NCBI RefSeq assembly: GCF_004349245.1
Contig: NZ_SMLC01000001.1
Span: 86,468 to 150,467, forward strand
Reading direction: 5' to 3'
Source: Actinomadura sp. 6K520
Lineage (GTDB): Bacteria; Actinomycetota; Actinomycetes; Streptosporangiales; Streptosporangiaceae
DNA: 64,000 nucleotides
Shown: positions 34,020 to 43,729 of the stretch, one piece after another
Layout: each line of letters starts with the position of its first letter
Numbering within the stretch: the first letter of the stretch is position 1
The notes under the pieces: generated by a model
The model's input: only the letters and a program-made list of their open reading frames with translations
Database searches by the model: none
What the model was told of the DNA's origin: nothing
Made by a program: the position numbers and the translations under genes

Positions 34020-36047
34020 TCAGCCGACCGTCAGGTGGATCGGTTCCACGCCGCGGGGTTCGAAGCCGAGGGTCTGGCCGTAGAACGCCAGCTCCGCCTC
34101 CAGGCAGCGGATGACGGTGTCCGCCCGGCGGAAGCCGTGCGACTCGCCCTCGAACGTGAGGTAGGCGTACGGCATCTTCTTCCCCGCCAGCGCCAGCGCG
34201 AAGCGCTCGGACTGGTCGGGCGGCACCACCGGGTCGTTGAGGCCCTGCAGCAGCAGGACGGGGCAGGCCGTCCTGTCGGCGCTGCCGAGCGGTGAACGCT
34301 CCTCGTAGGCGCGCTCGAACCCGGGCAGCGGGCCGATCAGCCCGAACAGGTAGTGGGACTCGAAGTCGTGCGTGGCCTCGGCGAAGCTCTGCAGGTCGCT
34401 GATCCCGTAGTAGGACGTCGCGGCCTTGAAGACGTCCGTGCGGGTGATGGCGGCGAGCGTCGTCCAGCCGCCCGCGGAGCCGCCGCGGATCGCGAGCCGG
34501 GCGGGGTCGGCGATCCCGCCGTCGACGAGGGCCCGCGCGGCGGCGACGGCGTCCTCGACGTCCACGACGCCCCACTGGCGGCGCAGCCGCTCGCGGTAGG
34601 CGCGGCCGTAGCCGGTCGATCCGCCGTAGTTGACGTCGATGACGCCGATGCCGCGGCTGGTGAAGAACGCCCGCTCCAGGTCGAGGGTCGTCGAGACGTG
34701 TCCCGTGGGCCCGCCGTGCACGAACACCACGTACGGCGGCAGCTCGCCCTCCGGGGCGGCGGCCTCCGGGTTGGCCGGCGGGAAGACGTAGGCGTGGACG
34801 GGACGCCCGAACGGCCCCTCCAGGCGTTCGGCGCGCGGCCGCGACAGGTAGGCCACGTCGGGCAGCTCGGCCAGCTCGCGGCGCAGCCCCTCGACGCGGC
34901 CGGTGGTGGTGTCCACCCGCACGACCGACGTGGGCAGGTCGGGCCCGCCGGCGATGCCGACGATCGTCGTGCCGTCCGTGGACAGCTGCGGCTGCCAGTG
35001 CCCGTACGGCACCTCCAGGTCGGTGAGGTCCAGCGTCTCCGGGTCGTAGACGCCGAGGCGCAGGTCGCCCTCGCCGTGCAGGACGGCGAGGCGCCCGTCG
35101 CCGAGCAGCGCGTACGGCATGCCGCCGAGCTGCCACAGCGGGCCCGCGAACTCCTCCTCGGCCGGGTAGAGGGCCTGCGGCGACTCGCCGTGCAGGCCGA
35201 CCTGGTAGATGTTCCACCAGCCCGGCCAGTCGCAGATGACGTAAAGGGACTCGCTGTCGCGCCACAGCGGCGCGAGCGCCGACTCCTTGAGGCCGCCCTT
35301 GACGGTACGGGGCGCGACCGTGGTGCCGTCCTCGATCGCCGCCACGCGGATCTCGGTGCCGTCCCACGGCATGCGCGGGTGGTTCCACTGCACCCACGCC
35401 AGGTGGCCGCCGCCGGGCGACGGGGCGGGGGAGGCGTAGAAGTCGGCGCCGGTGACCAGTTCGCGGATCGCGCCGGCGTCGTCGGCGGCGCTCCCGTCGA
35501 GGGGAACGGCCACGATGGCGCGCCTGATGCCCGTGACGGGCTCGTCGGCCGCGGGGGCCTCCGCACCCTCGCCCCCCTCGGGTTCGGCCCGCGGCGCGGC
35601 GATGTGGCCCTCGCAGACGCACCAGATCTCTGTGCCGTCGGGGGACAGGACGTAGTCGGCGTAGCGCAGCCCCGCCGGGACGGCCGGCTCGGGGGTCAGC
35701 GGGTACGGCTTCGGGTCGCCCTCGTCGAGCCGGTGGAGCCGCTGGTCGTCGTAGTTGGAGAAGACGATCGACCGGCCGGCGGCGGTGCGGACCGGCAGGT
35801 ACGACCGCCCGCCGTACTCGTGGACGCGGGTGCGGGCGTCCCACGGCGCCTGGAGCAGCTCGGTGCGGTGCCCGCCCTTGAGATGGATGACCGTGGTCCG
35901 CCCGCCCTCCTCGGGCCGCGTCTCCTGCCACCACACGTCGCTGCCCTCGACGGTGGGGAAGCTGAGGCGCAGCCGGGCGCGGGCGACGTCGGCCGCGGAG
36001 ATGGGGGATGGCCATGAGCCATAGGGAAGGGTCGCACGAGCGGTCAT
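34020..36047 (-). CDS. S9-family prolyl oligopeptidase / acylaminoacyl-peptidase
   Basis: 675-aa serine peptidase without a signal peptide. The N-terminal two thirds form a beta-propeller (about 20-420). The C-terminal alpha/beta-hydrolase carries the triad S524 (RGGSAGGW), D605 (GLNDPVVPP) and H637 (GESHGF). It would cleave short oligopeptides in the cytoplasm. The ATG at 36047 is the first sensible start. An acidic Pro/Ala insert (about 155-175) lengthens one propeller loop. It has no operon partner; its promoter lies in the 150-base gap before gluD. Confidence 0.9.
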   Translation of the reverse strand: MTARATLPYGSWPSPISAADVARARLRLSFPTVEGSDVWWQETRPEEGGRTTVIHLKGGHRTELLQAPWDARTRVHEYGGRSYLPVRTAAGRSIVFSNYDDQRLHRLDEGDPKPYPLTPEPAVPAGLRYADYVLSPDGTEIWCVCEGHIAAPRAEPEGGEGAEAPAADEPVTGIRRAIVAVPLDGSAADDAGAIRELVTGADFYASPAPSPGGGHLAWVQWNHPRMPWDGTEIRVAAIEDGTTVAPRTVKGGLKESALAPLWRDSESLYVICDWPGWWNIYQVGLHGESPQALYPAEEEFAGPLWQLGGMPYALLGDGRLAVLHGEGDLRLGVYDPETLDLTDLEVPYGHWQPQLSTDGTTIVGIAGGPDLPTSVVRVDTTTGRVEGLRRELAELPDVAYLSRPRAERLEGPFGRPVHAYVFPPANPEAAAPEGELPPYVVFVHGGPTGHVSTTLDLERAFFTSRGIGVIDVNYGGSTGYGRAYRERLRRQWGVVDVEDAVAAARALVDGGIADPARLAIRGGSAGGWTTLAAITRTDVFKAATSYYGISDLQSFAEATHDFESHYLFGLIGPLPGFERAYEERSPLGSADRTACPVLLLQGLNDPVVPPDQSERFALALAGKKMPYAYLTFEGESHGFRRADTVIRCLEAELAFYGQTLGFEPRGVEPIHLTVG

Positions 36048-36150
36048 ACCAGGAATCGTCCCGCATACGGGGACGTGTTGGGGTGATGACGGGCCGTTTG
36101 ACTTCGGAAAGATACAAGCGGACCACCAGCCGACTCGCCCGTAGCACGGT

Positions 36151-36184
36151 CGAGGGCGCCGCCCGGGAGGTGGCGGCGCCCTCG
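36151..36184 (-). terminator. Terminator of gluABCD operon
   Basis: A perfect 13-bp G/C stem (36151-36163 with 36172-36184) and an 8-base loop lie 18 bases past the gluD stop. Confidence 0.75.
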
Positions 36185-36201
36185 CCGGGCGGGTGCTCTC
36201 G

Positions 36202-37197
36202 TCAGGCGGCCCCGGGCTCGCCGGTGGCCTGGCGCGACATTCCGGGCGCCGCGGGCGGCCCGGACGTACCGAGGGTCTTGGCCGAGGTCTTGCGGTTCCG
36301 CCGGCTCCTGCCCTCCAGCCACGTCGCGAGCCGGCTCAGCGACATGTTCATCGCGATGTAGATGATCGCGACGACGATCCCGGCCTGCAGGACGTTGTTG
36401 CTGTAGTTGGCGGGGACCTGCTTGAAGCCGGCCTGGAGGAACTCGCCGTAGGCGATGATGAACCCGAGGGCGGTGTCCTTCAGCAGGACGACGATCTGGC
36501 TGACGATCGCGGGCATCATCGCGGTGACGGCCTGCGGCAGCAGCACCAGCCGCATGACGCCGTTCTTGCGCAGGCCGACGGAGTAGGCGGCCTCCGACTG
36601 CCCCTTGGGGACCGACAGGACGCCTGCCCGCACGATCTCGGCGAGCACCGCGCCGTTGTACATCACCAGGCCGAACACGACCGCGGCGAACGCGGGCACG
36701 GTGACGACGCCGGCGTTGCTCTCCACGCCGAACATGAAGAAGAAGTAGTCGACCGACATCCGCTGGAGCTGGCCGAACGGGGACTCGGCGATCGCCGGGC
36801 TGATCTTGTTGGGGACGAAGAACGCCAGGAAGATCAGGATCAGCAGCGGGATGCCGCGGAAGAACTCCACGACGGCGCCGGCGGGGAGGCGGATCCACCA
36901 GTGGTCCGACAGCCGGGCCAGGCCGAACACGGCGCCGAACACCAGCGCCAGCACGGTCGCGACGACGGCGGCCTTCAGCGTGTTCATCAGCCCCGGCAGG
37001 AGCAGGTGCCGCCAGACCGTCCACTCGGTGAACGGGGTCCACAGGTCCTTCTGGAACTGGCCCTTGACCTGGAGCCGCCAGATCAGCGCCCCCAGGAGCG
37101 CGAGGAGCACGACCGATACCAGGACGCTCAGCAGCCTGTTCCGCTTGCGCGCCCGTGGGCCGGGGATGTCGAAGAGGACGTTCGCTTCCTTGCTCAC
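36202..37197 (-). CDS. gluD: Glutamate ABC transporter permease GluD
   Basis: 331-aa His/Glu/Gln/Arg-type permease with membrane segments from about residue 23 and a conserved EAA region (GQSEAAYSVGLRKNGVMRLVLLPQA). A Ser/Arg/Pro-rich cytoplasmic tail of about 40 residues follows the last segment. The GTG start overlaps the gluC stop by 4 bases, so the two permeases are made in equal amounts. It is the last gene of the operon. Confidence 0.92.
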   Translation of the reverse strand: MSKEANVLFDIPGPRARKRNRLLSVLVSVVLLALLGALIWRLQVKGQFQKDLWTPFTEWTVWRHLLLPGLMNTLKAAVVATVLALVFGAVFGLARLSDHWWIRLPAGAVVEFFRGIPLLILIFLAFFVPNKISPAIAESPFGQLQRMSVDYFFFMFGVESNAGVVTVPAFAAVVFGLVMYNGAVLAEIVRAGVLSVPKGQSEAAYSVGLRKNGVMRLVLLPQAVTAMMPAIVSQIVVLLKDTALGFIIAYGEFLQAGFKQVPANYSNNVLQAGIVVAIIYIAMNMSLSRLATWLEGRSRRNRKTSAKTLGTSGPPAAPGMSRQATGEPGAA

Positions 37198-37877
37198 CGC
37201 GCCACCGCCATCCGCTTGGCCAGCCAGCCGAAGAAGTATCCGGTCGGCAGGGTGAGGATCAGGAAGCCGATGGCGACGCCGAGGAACAGCGGGATCACGC
37301 CGTCGGAGAACGTCGGCTTGTCGACGATCGTCTTGGTCACCAGCGCGACCTCACCGTAGCTGGCCGCGGCGGCCACCGTCGTGTTCTTGATCATCGCGAT
37401 GAGCACGCTGCCCATCGGCGCGATGATCGACCGGAACGCCTGCGGCAGGATGATCACCCGGAGCGACTGGCTGAACGTCAGCCCGATCGAGCGGGCCGCC
37501 TCGGCCTGGCCCAGCGGGATGGTGTTGACGCCCGAGCGCAGGGTCTCGCACACGAACGCCCCGGTGTAGGCGGACAGGCCGACGACCGCCCACCAGTAGT
37601 AGGTCGTCGAGGAGACGCTGGAGAACTTCAGGGCGAGGATGTCGTTGAGCCCGAGGCTGCACATCAGCAGCACCAGCGTGAGGGGCGTGTTCCGGACGAT
37701 GTTGACGTAGCCCGTACCGAACTTGCGCATGACGGGGACGGGCGCGACCCGGAAGCTCACCATGATCGTGCCGATGATCAGGGAGAGCACCGCGGCGGCC
37801 GCCGCCAGGCGCAGGGTCGCCCAGAATCCCTGGAGGATCTCCCCGGAGTTCTCGAAGAACGGGGTGAAGTCAAACAT
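37194..37877 (-). CDS. gluC: Glutamate ABC transporter permease GluC
   Basis: 227-aa amino-acid permease (MFDFTPFFENSGEILQGFWATLRLA...), with the HisM/GlnP-type EAA loop GQAEAARSIGLTFSQSLRVIILPQAFR. It pairs with GluD to form the channel. It is separated from gluB by a 147-base gap that contains a long hairpin, unlike its tight overlap with gluD. Confidence 0.93.
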   Translation of the reverse strand: MFDFTPFFENSGEILQGFWATLRLAAAAAVLSLIIGTIMVSFRVAPVPVMRKFGTGYVNIVRNTPLTLVLLMCSLGLNDILALKFSSVSSTTYYWWAVVGLSAYTGAFVCETLRSGVNTIPLGQAEAARSIGLTFSQSLRVIILPQAFRSIIAPMGSVLIAMIKNTTVAAAASYGEVALVTKTIVDKPTFSDGVIPLFLGVAIGFLILTLPTGYFFGWLAKRMAVAR

Positions 37878-37918
37878 TGCTCAGCTGTTCCATGGCGTTC
37901 CAAGGGGTCGGGCCAGGC

Positions 37919-37960
37919 CGGTGCGTCCCCGGGAGGACACGTCCTCGCGGGGACGCACCG
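37919..37960 (-). promoter_or_regulatory. Intercistronic hairpin between gluB and gluC
   Basis: A perfect 12-bp outer stem (37919-37930 with 37949-37960) encloses a further 6-bp stem (GAGGAC/GTCCTC, 37933-37938 with 37941-37946). It lies just 3' of the binding-protein gene, where such structures protect the upstream mRNA or partly terminate, giving more binding protein than permease. Confidence 0.65.
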
Positions 37961-38024
37961 GCACGACGGGTCGGGCTCGTCCTGGATCAGGAGCGGCGCC
38001 CGCGGCCGGGCGCCCCGCCCGCGG

Positions 38025-38894
38025 TCAGGCGCAGCCCTCCATCGTCGGGACCTCCTTGACGAGCTTCAGCCCGGTACCGGCGAAGTGCTTGTCGAGCAGC
38101 TGCCCGGCGGTGCCGTCGGAGTACATCTTGTTGATGGCCTTGTTCACGGCCTCGCAGGTCTCGGTGTCGCCCTTCTTCATGCCGACGCCGTACTTCTCGT
38201 CGGTGAAGGGGTCGTTGATGACCTTGAAGGAGCCCTTCTGCTGGTTGGCGAACCCGGCGAGGATGAGGTCGTCGGTGCTGACCGCGTCGAGCGCCCCGGA
38301 CTTCAGCTTGCTCACGCACTCGGAGTAGCTCTGCGCGTCCACCAGCTTGACGCCGTCGATGTCGAGCTCGCCGTCCGGCGGGGGCTCGGTGATGCGGCGG
38401 AAGGAGTTGGACCCGGCCGCCTTGCACAGCCGCTTGCCCTTGAGGTCCGCGGTCTTCTTGATGTCGTTGTTGTCGGCGTTCACCATCGTGTCCTGGTGGG
38501 CCACGTAGTACGGGCCGCCGTACGTCACCTGCTGCTTGCGCGCCTCGGTGATGGAGTATGTGGCCACGACGAGGTCGACCTGGCCGCCGCCGATGAACGA
38601 CTCGCGGTTCGCGGAGGTCGTCTCCTTGAAGGTGATGCCGTCCTCGGGGACGCCGAGCTCCTTGGCGATGTACTTGGCGACGTCGACGTCGAAGCCGTCG
38701 AAGGTGCCGTCGGGCTTCTTCAGGCCCAGGGCCGGCTGGTCGAACTTGATGCCGACGGTCAGTTTCTTGTCGTCCTGCGCCTTCTGCAGGACCGTCTTGG
38801 CCTCGGTCTTCTCCGTGTCGCTGCCACACGCCGAAAGCGCCAGTGACAATGCCATCCCCGCCCCGATGAGGGCGCCGAAACGACGTACTCGCAT
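38025..38894 (-). CDS. gluB: Glutamate-binding lipoprotein GluB
   Basis: 289-aa family-3 solute-binding protein. Signal peptide with lipobox LSAC (C23). The mature protein has the SBP_bac_3 pattern ([33 protein letters not shown]) and the ligand-site run [15 protein letters not shown]. It captures glutamate or a related acidic amino acid outside the membrane. It lies 104 bases after gluA and before the intercistronic hairpin. Confidence 0.93.
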   Translation of the reverse strand: MRVRRFGALIGAGMALSLALSACGSDTEKTEAKTVLQKAQDDKKLTVGIKFDQPALGLKKPDGTFDGFDVDVAKYIAKELGVPEDGITFKETTSANRESFIGGGQVDLVVATYSITEARKQQVTYGGPYYVAHQDTMVNADNNDIKKTADLKGKRLCKAAGSNSFRRITEPPPDGELDIDGVKLVDAQSYSECVSKLKSGALDAVSTDDLILAGFANQQKGSFKVINDPFTDEKYGVGMKKGDTETCEAVNKAINKMYSDGTAGQLLDKHFAGTGLKLVKEVPTMEGCA

Positions 38895-38998
38895 TCTCGT
38901 CCTACCTCTACTCTGCCGGAGCCCCGTGGCTCAGTGGACCATTCACATCCTCTACGGACCGAACAGTTCAGGTTTATGGATACATCGGGGAAAGTGGA

Positions 38999-39814
38999 TC
39001 AGTGTGTGAGGATCTTGGAAAGGAAGTCCTTCGCGCGGTCGGTGCGCGCGTTGGTGAAGAACTCGTTGGGCGTGTTCTCCTCCACGATCTGACCGTCCGC
39101 CATGAACACGACCTTTTGCGCCGCCCTGCGCGCGAAGCCCATCTCGTGGGTCACGACGATCATCGTCATGCCCTCGCGGGCCAGGCCGGTCATGACGTCG
39201 AGGACCTCGTTGACCATCTCGGGGTCGAGCGCCGAGGTCGGCTCGTCGAAGAGCATCACCTTCGGCCGCATCGCGAGGGAGCGCGCGATCGCGGCCCGCT
39301 GCTGCTGGCCGCCGGACAGCTGAGCGGGGTACTTCTGCGCCTGGTTCGCGATGCCGACGCGGTCCAGCAGCTCCATCGCGTGCTTCTCGGACTCCTGCTT
39401 GCCCTGCTTGCGGACCTTGATCGGCCCGAGCGTGACGTTGTCCAGGATCGTCTTGTGGGCGAAGAGGTTGAACGACTGGAACACCATGCCGACGTCGGCG
39501 CGGAGCTTCGCCAGCTCCTTTCCCTCTTTCGGCAGCTCTTTGCCGTCGAGGAGGATCTTTCCGCTGTCGATGGGCTCCAGCCTGTTGATCGACCGGCACA
39601 GGGTCGACTTCCCGCCGCCGGACGGGCCGATGACGACGACGACCTCTCCGAAGTTCACGGTCAGGTTGATGTCCTTGAGGACGTGCAGCTCCCCGAAGTG
39701 CTTGTTGACGTTCTCGGCCACCACGAGGGGCCGGCCGCCCTCGGTGGCCCGCTCCGGGGTGGAGTCCCCAGGCCCGTCCTCGGTGAGGTCGGGTCCGCCT
39801 TCGCTGTCCGTCAT
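38999..39814 (-). CDS. gluA: Glutamate ABC transporter ATPase GluA
   Basis: 271-aa polar amino-acid ABC ATPase. Walker [10 protein letters not shown] (63-71), Q-loop (VFQSFNLF), signature LSGGQQQR, Walker [13 protein letters not shown] and switch H in VVTHEMGF are intact. The N-terminus is about 28 residues longer than usual and rich in Glu, Asp, Gly and Pro. The ATG at 39814 begins that extension; a GTG start near [15 protein letters not shown] would give the family-standard length. It is the first gene of gluABCD and divergent from miaB. Confidence 0.92.
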   Translation of the reverse strand: MTDSEGGPDLTEDGPGDSTPERATEGGRPLVVAENVNKHFGELHVLKDINLTVNFGEVVVVIGPSGGGKSTLCRSINRLEPIDSGKILLDGKELPKEGKELAKLRADVGMVFQSFNLFAHKTILDNVTLGPIKVRKQGKQESEKHAMELLDRVGIANQAQKYPAQLSGGQQQRAAIARSLAMRPKVMLFDEPTSALDPEMVNEVLDVMTGLAREGMTMIVVTHEMGFARRAAQKVVFMADGQIVEENTPNEFFTNARTDRAKDFLSKILTH

Positions 39815-39991
39815 GCGGTCGGACTTTACGTCATGCGCAACGGCGCGAAAGTTGCCGCGCGGTACCGATACGATCACGAATCCCCATGTCGGGCGGGGTC
39901 CGCCGTGGCGGAGAGTGATCATCTGAGGTCGCTCGGGTCGCGCCGGCCGGTTCGGCGATATCGCGTAAGGCCCGTACCCTTGGTAACCGTC

Positions 39992-41533
39992 ATGAGTGCG
40001 CCTATGAATACGGCTCCCCGTACGTACGAGATCCGTACTTACGGGTGCCAGATGAACGTTCACGACTCCGAGCGGCTCTCCGGTCTCCTGGAGGCGGCGG
40101 GGTACGTCCGCGCCGGCGACACCGAGCCGGACGTGGTGGTGTTCAACACCTGCGCGGTGCGGGAGAACGCCGACAACCGGCTCTACGGCAACCTGGGCCA
40201 TCTGCGGCCGGTCAAGGACGGTCATCCCGGCATGCAGATCGCCGTGGGCGGGTGCCTCGCGCAGAAGGACCGCGACACCATCGTCAGGCGCGCCCCCTGG
40301 GTGGACGTCGTGTTCGGCACCCACAACATCGGGTCGCTGCCCGCACTGCTGGAACGGGCGCGCGTGCAGAGCGAGGCGCAGGTCGAGATCGAAGAGTCGC
40401 TGGTGACCTTCCCCTCGACGCTGCCGACCCGCCGTGAGTCGCCCTACGCCGCGTGGGTGTCGATCTCCGTGGGCTGCAACAACACGTGCACGTTCTGCAT
40501 CGTCCCCTCGCTGCGCGGCAAGGAGAAGGACCGCCGCCCGGGGGAGATCCTCGCCGAGATCGAGGCGCTGGTCGCCGAGGGCGTCCTGGAGGTCACCCTC
40601 CTCGGCCAGAACGTCAACGCGTACGGCTCCGGTTTCGGCGCCCTCGCCGCCGCGCCCGACGAGGTCCGCGCCATGACGGCGGGCGGGGAGTCCGCCTTCG
40701 CGGGGCTGCTGAGGGCATGCGGGGACGTCGGGGGGCTGGAGCGGGTCCGGTTCACCTCCCCGCACCCCAAGGACTTCACCGACGACGTCATCGCCGCCAT
40801 GGCCGAGACGCCGAACGTGATGCCGTCGCTGCACATGCCGCTGCAGGCGGGGTCGGACGCGGTGCTGCGCGCGATGCGCCGCTCGTACCGGCAGGAGCGC
40901 TACCTAGGCATCATCGACAAGGTCCGGGCCGCCATCCCGGACGCGGCGATCACCACCGACATCATCGTCGGGTTCCCGGGGGAGACCGAGGCCGACTTCG
41001 AGGAGACCCTGCACGTGGTGCGGGAGGCCCGGTTCTCGTCGGCGTTCACGTTCCAGTACTCCAAGCGTCCGGGCACCCCGGCGGCGGTCATGGACGGCCA
41101 GCTGCCGAAGGAGGTCGTCCAGGAGCGGTACGAGCGGCTGGTCGCCCTCCAGGAGGAGATCTCCTGGGAGGAGAACAAGAAGCAGCTCGGCCGGACCCTG
41201 GAGGTCCTGGTGGCCGAGGGCGAGGGCCGCAAGGACCAGGCGACCCGCCGGCTGTCCGGCCGGGCGCCCGACAACCGGCTGGTCCATTTCGCCGTGCCGG
41301 AGGAGCCGGTCCGTCCCGGCGACATGGTCACGGTGGAGGTCACCTACGCCGCGCCGCACCACCTCGTCGCCGACAAGCCCGCGCCGGCCGTCCGCCGGAC
41401 GCGTGCGGGCGACGCGTGGGAGGCCCGGCAGGCCGGGACGGCGGGCCCGCAGGGCGTTTCGCTCGGAATGCCGTCGATCGGGCGTTCCGCGCAGGCCGAC
41501 ACGCCCGTGCCGGGCTGCTCCGCCGTCTCCTGA
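39992..41533 (+). CDS. miaB: tRNA-2-methylthio-N6-isopentenyladenosine synthase MiaB
   Basis: Radical-SAM methylthiotransferase acting on isopentenylated A37 of tRNAs, 513 aa. MTTase cysteines C19, C54 and C88, radical-SAM cysteines C162, C166 and C169 (GCNNTCTFC), then a TRAM domain and an Ala/Gly/Pro-rich C-terminal extension of about 40 residues. It supplies the step after MiaA, encoded 1.2 kb downstream. The frame is open upstream, but the ATG at 39992 begins next to the first conserved strand; an ATG at 40004 is an alternative. Confidence 0.93.
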   Translation: MSAPMNTAPRTYEIRTYGCQMNVHDSERLSGLLEAAGYVRAGDTEPDVVVFNTCAVRENADNRLYGNLGHLRPVKDGHPGMQIAVGGCLAQKDRDTIVRRAPWVDVVFGTHNIGSLPALLERARVQSEAQVEIEESLVTFPSTLPTRRESPYAAWVSISVGCNNTCTFCIVPSLRGKEKDRRPGEILAEIEALVAEGVLEVTLLGQNVNAYGSGFGALAAAPDEVRAMTAGGESAFAGLLRACGDVGGLERVRFTSPHPKDFTDDVIAAMAETPNVMPSLHMPLQAGSDAVLRAMRRSYRQERYLGIIDKVRAAIPDAAITTDIIVGFPGETEADFEETLHVVREARFSSAFTFQYSKRPGTPAAVMDGQLPKEVVQERYERLVALQEEISWEENKKQLGRTLEVLVAEGEGRKDQATRRLSGRAPDNRLVHFAVPEEPVRPGDMVTVEVTYAAPHHLVADKPAPAVRRTRAGDAWEARQAGTAGPQGVSLGMPSIGRSAQADTPVPGCSAVS

Positions 41534-41635
41534 ACTCGGGCATGATCGAGGGGCGATCCCGCGTGCCGCCCCCGGTGGCGGGCGCGGGCCCGGTGCCGGG
41601 GAGCCGGCGTCAGAAGCCGGCGTCAGGGAGGAAGT

Positions 41636-42352
41636 GTGCTCGTATCGGCGGCGGTGTGCCCGCATCCGCCCCTCCTCGTGCCCGCGGTGGCGGGGGAGGC
41701 GGCGCCGGAGCTGGACGGGCTGCGCGCCGCGTGCGACGAGGCCGTCGGGCGCCTGGGCGGGGCAGACGTACTGGTCGCCGTCGGGGGTGCTCCGGAGACA
41801 CGGACCTACGGGCCGGACGCGTACGCGACGCTGCGGCCGTACGGACTCTCCTGGACGATCCCCGACCACCCCGAGGACGGCGCGGAGGCCCTGCCGCTCT
41901 CCCTCAGCATCGGACGCTGGCTGCTGCGGAGGCAGGGGGCCGGGGACGACGCCCGCCACGAGGCGATCGCGTTCGACGCGCGGCCGGAGGAATGCCTGGC
42001 GCTCGGCCGTCGGCTGGCGGAATCGGCCGAGCGGGTAGCCCTCCTGGTGATGGGCGACGGCACGGCGTGCCGCTCGGAGCAGGCGCCGGGGTACCTCGAC
42101 GAGCGCGCGGCCCCTTACGACGGGGCCGTGGCGCACGCGCTCGGAAAGGCGGACGCCGCCGCCCTGGCCGCCCTGGATGCGGATCTCTCCCGGGAACTCC
42201 AGGTGGCCGGGCGGGCGGCGTGGCAGGTACTCGCCGGCGCGGCCGGCGCGGCCGGCGCGGCCGGCTTCAGCGCCGGCCTGCTCGCGGACGAGGCGCCGTA
42301 CGGAGTCGGCTACTTCGTCGCGGCCTGGTCACGCTCGGATCACGGCTGCTGA
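41636..42352 (+). CDS. LigB-like class III extradiol dioxygenase-fold protein
   Basis: 238-aa protein starting at GTG after AGGGAGGAA. The N-terminal VCPHPPLLVPAV and central VMGDGTA runs resemble class III extradiol dioxygenase subunit B. A conserved actinobacterial gene of this type sits between miaB and miaA/dapF. Whether it is an enzyme is unclear: one histidine of the metal site (PHPP) is visible, but I cannot place the full set of ligands. Residues about 200-211 are a GAAGAAGAAG run from a 9-base repeat (42233-42265). Its 3' end overlaps the facing antitoxin-like gene by 13 bases. Confidence 0.75.
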   Translation: MLVSAAVCPHPPLLVPAVAGEAAPELDGLRAACDEAVGRLGGADVLVAVGGAPETRTYGPDAYATLRPYGLSWTIPDHPEDGAEALPLSLSIGRWLLRRQGAGDDARHEAIAFDARPEECLALGRRLAESAERVALLVMGDGTACRSEQAPGYLDERAAPYDGAVAHALGKADAAALAALDADLSRELQVAGRAAWQVLAGAAGAAGAAGFSAGLLADEAPYGVGYFVAAWSRSDHGC

Positions 42353-42639
42353 CCGGTTCCCCCTTGACCGCCGCCACCGGGACCGCCGCCACTCGGGCCG
42401 CCACTCGGGCCGCCAGCACTCGGACCGCCAGCACTCGGACCGCCGCCACCGGGAGCACCGCCACCGGGACCGCCTTCGCGGTCGATGTAGTCGCTGGACT
42501 TGTCCTGTATCCGGTCGACCTTGTCGGCGTGCTCGCCGCCCGTGCGCTCGTCGATCACGTCCCCGCCCCGCTCCACACCGTGGCGGGCCTTGTCGGGGTG
42601 CTGCCCGAGCATCTGCTTCACCTTGTCGACGATGGACAT
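42340..42639 (-). CDS. MT0933-like antitoxin family protein with Gly-rich tail
   Basis: 99-aa protein. Residues 1-55 ([21 protein letters not shown]... then [21 protein letters not shown]) match the MT0933-like antitoxin family of mycobacteria and other actinomycetes. The remaining 44 residues are a Gly/Pro/Ser repeat ([16 protein letters not shown]...) that the core family does not need. The ATG at 42639 starts the conserved part; the longer frame adds unrelated residues. No toxin gene is adjacent, since both neighbours belong to housekeeping families. It is probably a stand-alone member, which may not act as an antitoxin at all. Confidence 0.75.
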   Translation of the reverse strand: MSIVDKVKQMLGQHPDKARHGVERGGDVIDERTGGEHADKVDRIQDKSSDYIDREGGPGGGAPGGGGPSAGGPSAGGPSGGPSGGGPGGGGQGGTGQQP

Positions 42640-42739
42640 CGAAAATCCCCCCGGATCCCTCGTCCTGTCGGTGGTGCCCGCATGGCGCGCGACACCCGTA
42701 CATCCCGCCCATACCCAGACTGTTGCCACAATTAAGCCT

Positions 42740-43699
42740 GTGACCTCACGAAATGCGCCTGATCCCGCGCACCCGGCGACGGGCCGCAGCGGCCCCGACG
42801 TCCCCGGCGTGCTCGCGGTCGTCGGCGCGACCGCCGCCGGGAAGTCCGACCTCGCCGTGGAACTGGCCCTGAGGCTGGACGGGGAGGCGGTGAACGCCGA
42901 CTCGATGCAGCTCTACCGCGGCATGGACGTCGGGACCGCGAAGCTCACCCCCGCCGAGATGCGCGGCGTGCCGCACCACCTGCTGGACGTCTGGGACGTG
43001 ACCGAGACCGCGAGCGTGGCCGAGTACCAGCGGCTCAGCGCCGCCGTGATCGCCGACATCCGGGGCCGGGGCCGGACGCCCGTGCTCGTGGGCGGTTCCG
43101 GCCTGTACGTGCGGGCCGCCCTCGACCACATGGACTTCCCGGGGACGGACCCGGACGTCCGGGCGCGGCTGGAGGAGGAACTGGCGCACGCCGGGCCGGC
43201 GGCGCTCCGCGGGCGCCTGCGCGCGGTGGACCCGGCCGCGGCGGACGCGATCCTGCCGGGCAACGGCCGGCGGATCGTCCGCGCCCTGGAGGTGATCGAG
43301 ATAACGGGGCGGCCGTTCACCGCGACCCTGCCCGAGCACCGGTACCGCTACGGCTCGGTCGTGCAGATCGGCCTGAGCGTTCCCCGCCCGGAACTGGACG
43401 AGCGCATCGCCGTCCGGGTGGCGCGGATGTGGGCCGCGGGGCTGGTCGACGAGGTCCGCGAGCTGGAGCGCGCGGGCCTGCGCGACGGCCTGACCGCCGG
43501 ACGCGCGCTCGGCTACGCGCAGGTGCTCCGGTTCCTGTCGGGGGAGTGGACCGAGGAGCAGGCCAGGGAGGAGACCATCCGGGCGACGCGGCGTTTCGCC
43601 CGCCGGCAGGAGTCGTGGTTCCGCCGGGATCCGCGCGTCCAGTGGCTCCCCCACGACGCCCCTGACCTGGTCGGCCGGGCGCTGGCGCTGATCGGCTGA
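42740..43699 (+). CDS. miaA: tRNA dimethylallyltransferase MiaA
   Basis: 319-aa enzyme that adds the isopentenyl group to A37 of tRNAs reading UNN codons, providing the substrate for MiaB. P-loop GATAAGKS (29-36), the [15 protein letters not shown] substrate motif and the [13 protein letters not shown] run are intact. The GTG at 42740 is chosen because upstream codons belong to the antisense of the antitoxin gene. dapF follows 30 bases later, so the two are likely co-transcribed. Confidence 0.93.
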   Translation: MTSRNAPDPAHPATGRSGPDVPGVLAVVGATAAGKSDLAVELALRLDGEAVNADSMQLYRGMDVGTAKLTPAEMRGVPHHLLDVWDVTETASVAEYQRLSAAVIADIRGRGRTPVLVGGSGLYVRAALDHMDFPGTDPDVRARLEEELAHAGPAALRGRLRAVDPAAADAILPGNGRRIVRALEVIEITGRPFTATLPEHRYRYGSVVQIGLSVPRPELDERIAVRVARMWAAGLVDEVRELERAGLRDGLTAGRALGYAQVLRFLSGEWTEEQAREETIRATRRFARRQESWFRRDPRVQWLPHDAPDLVGRALALIG

Positions 43700-43729
43700 T
43701 ACGTCCGGCGGACGCAATATGATCGGGAG

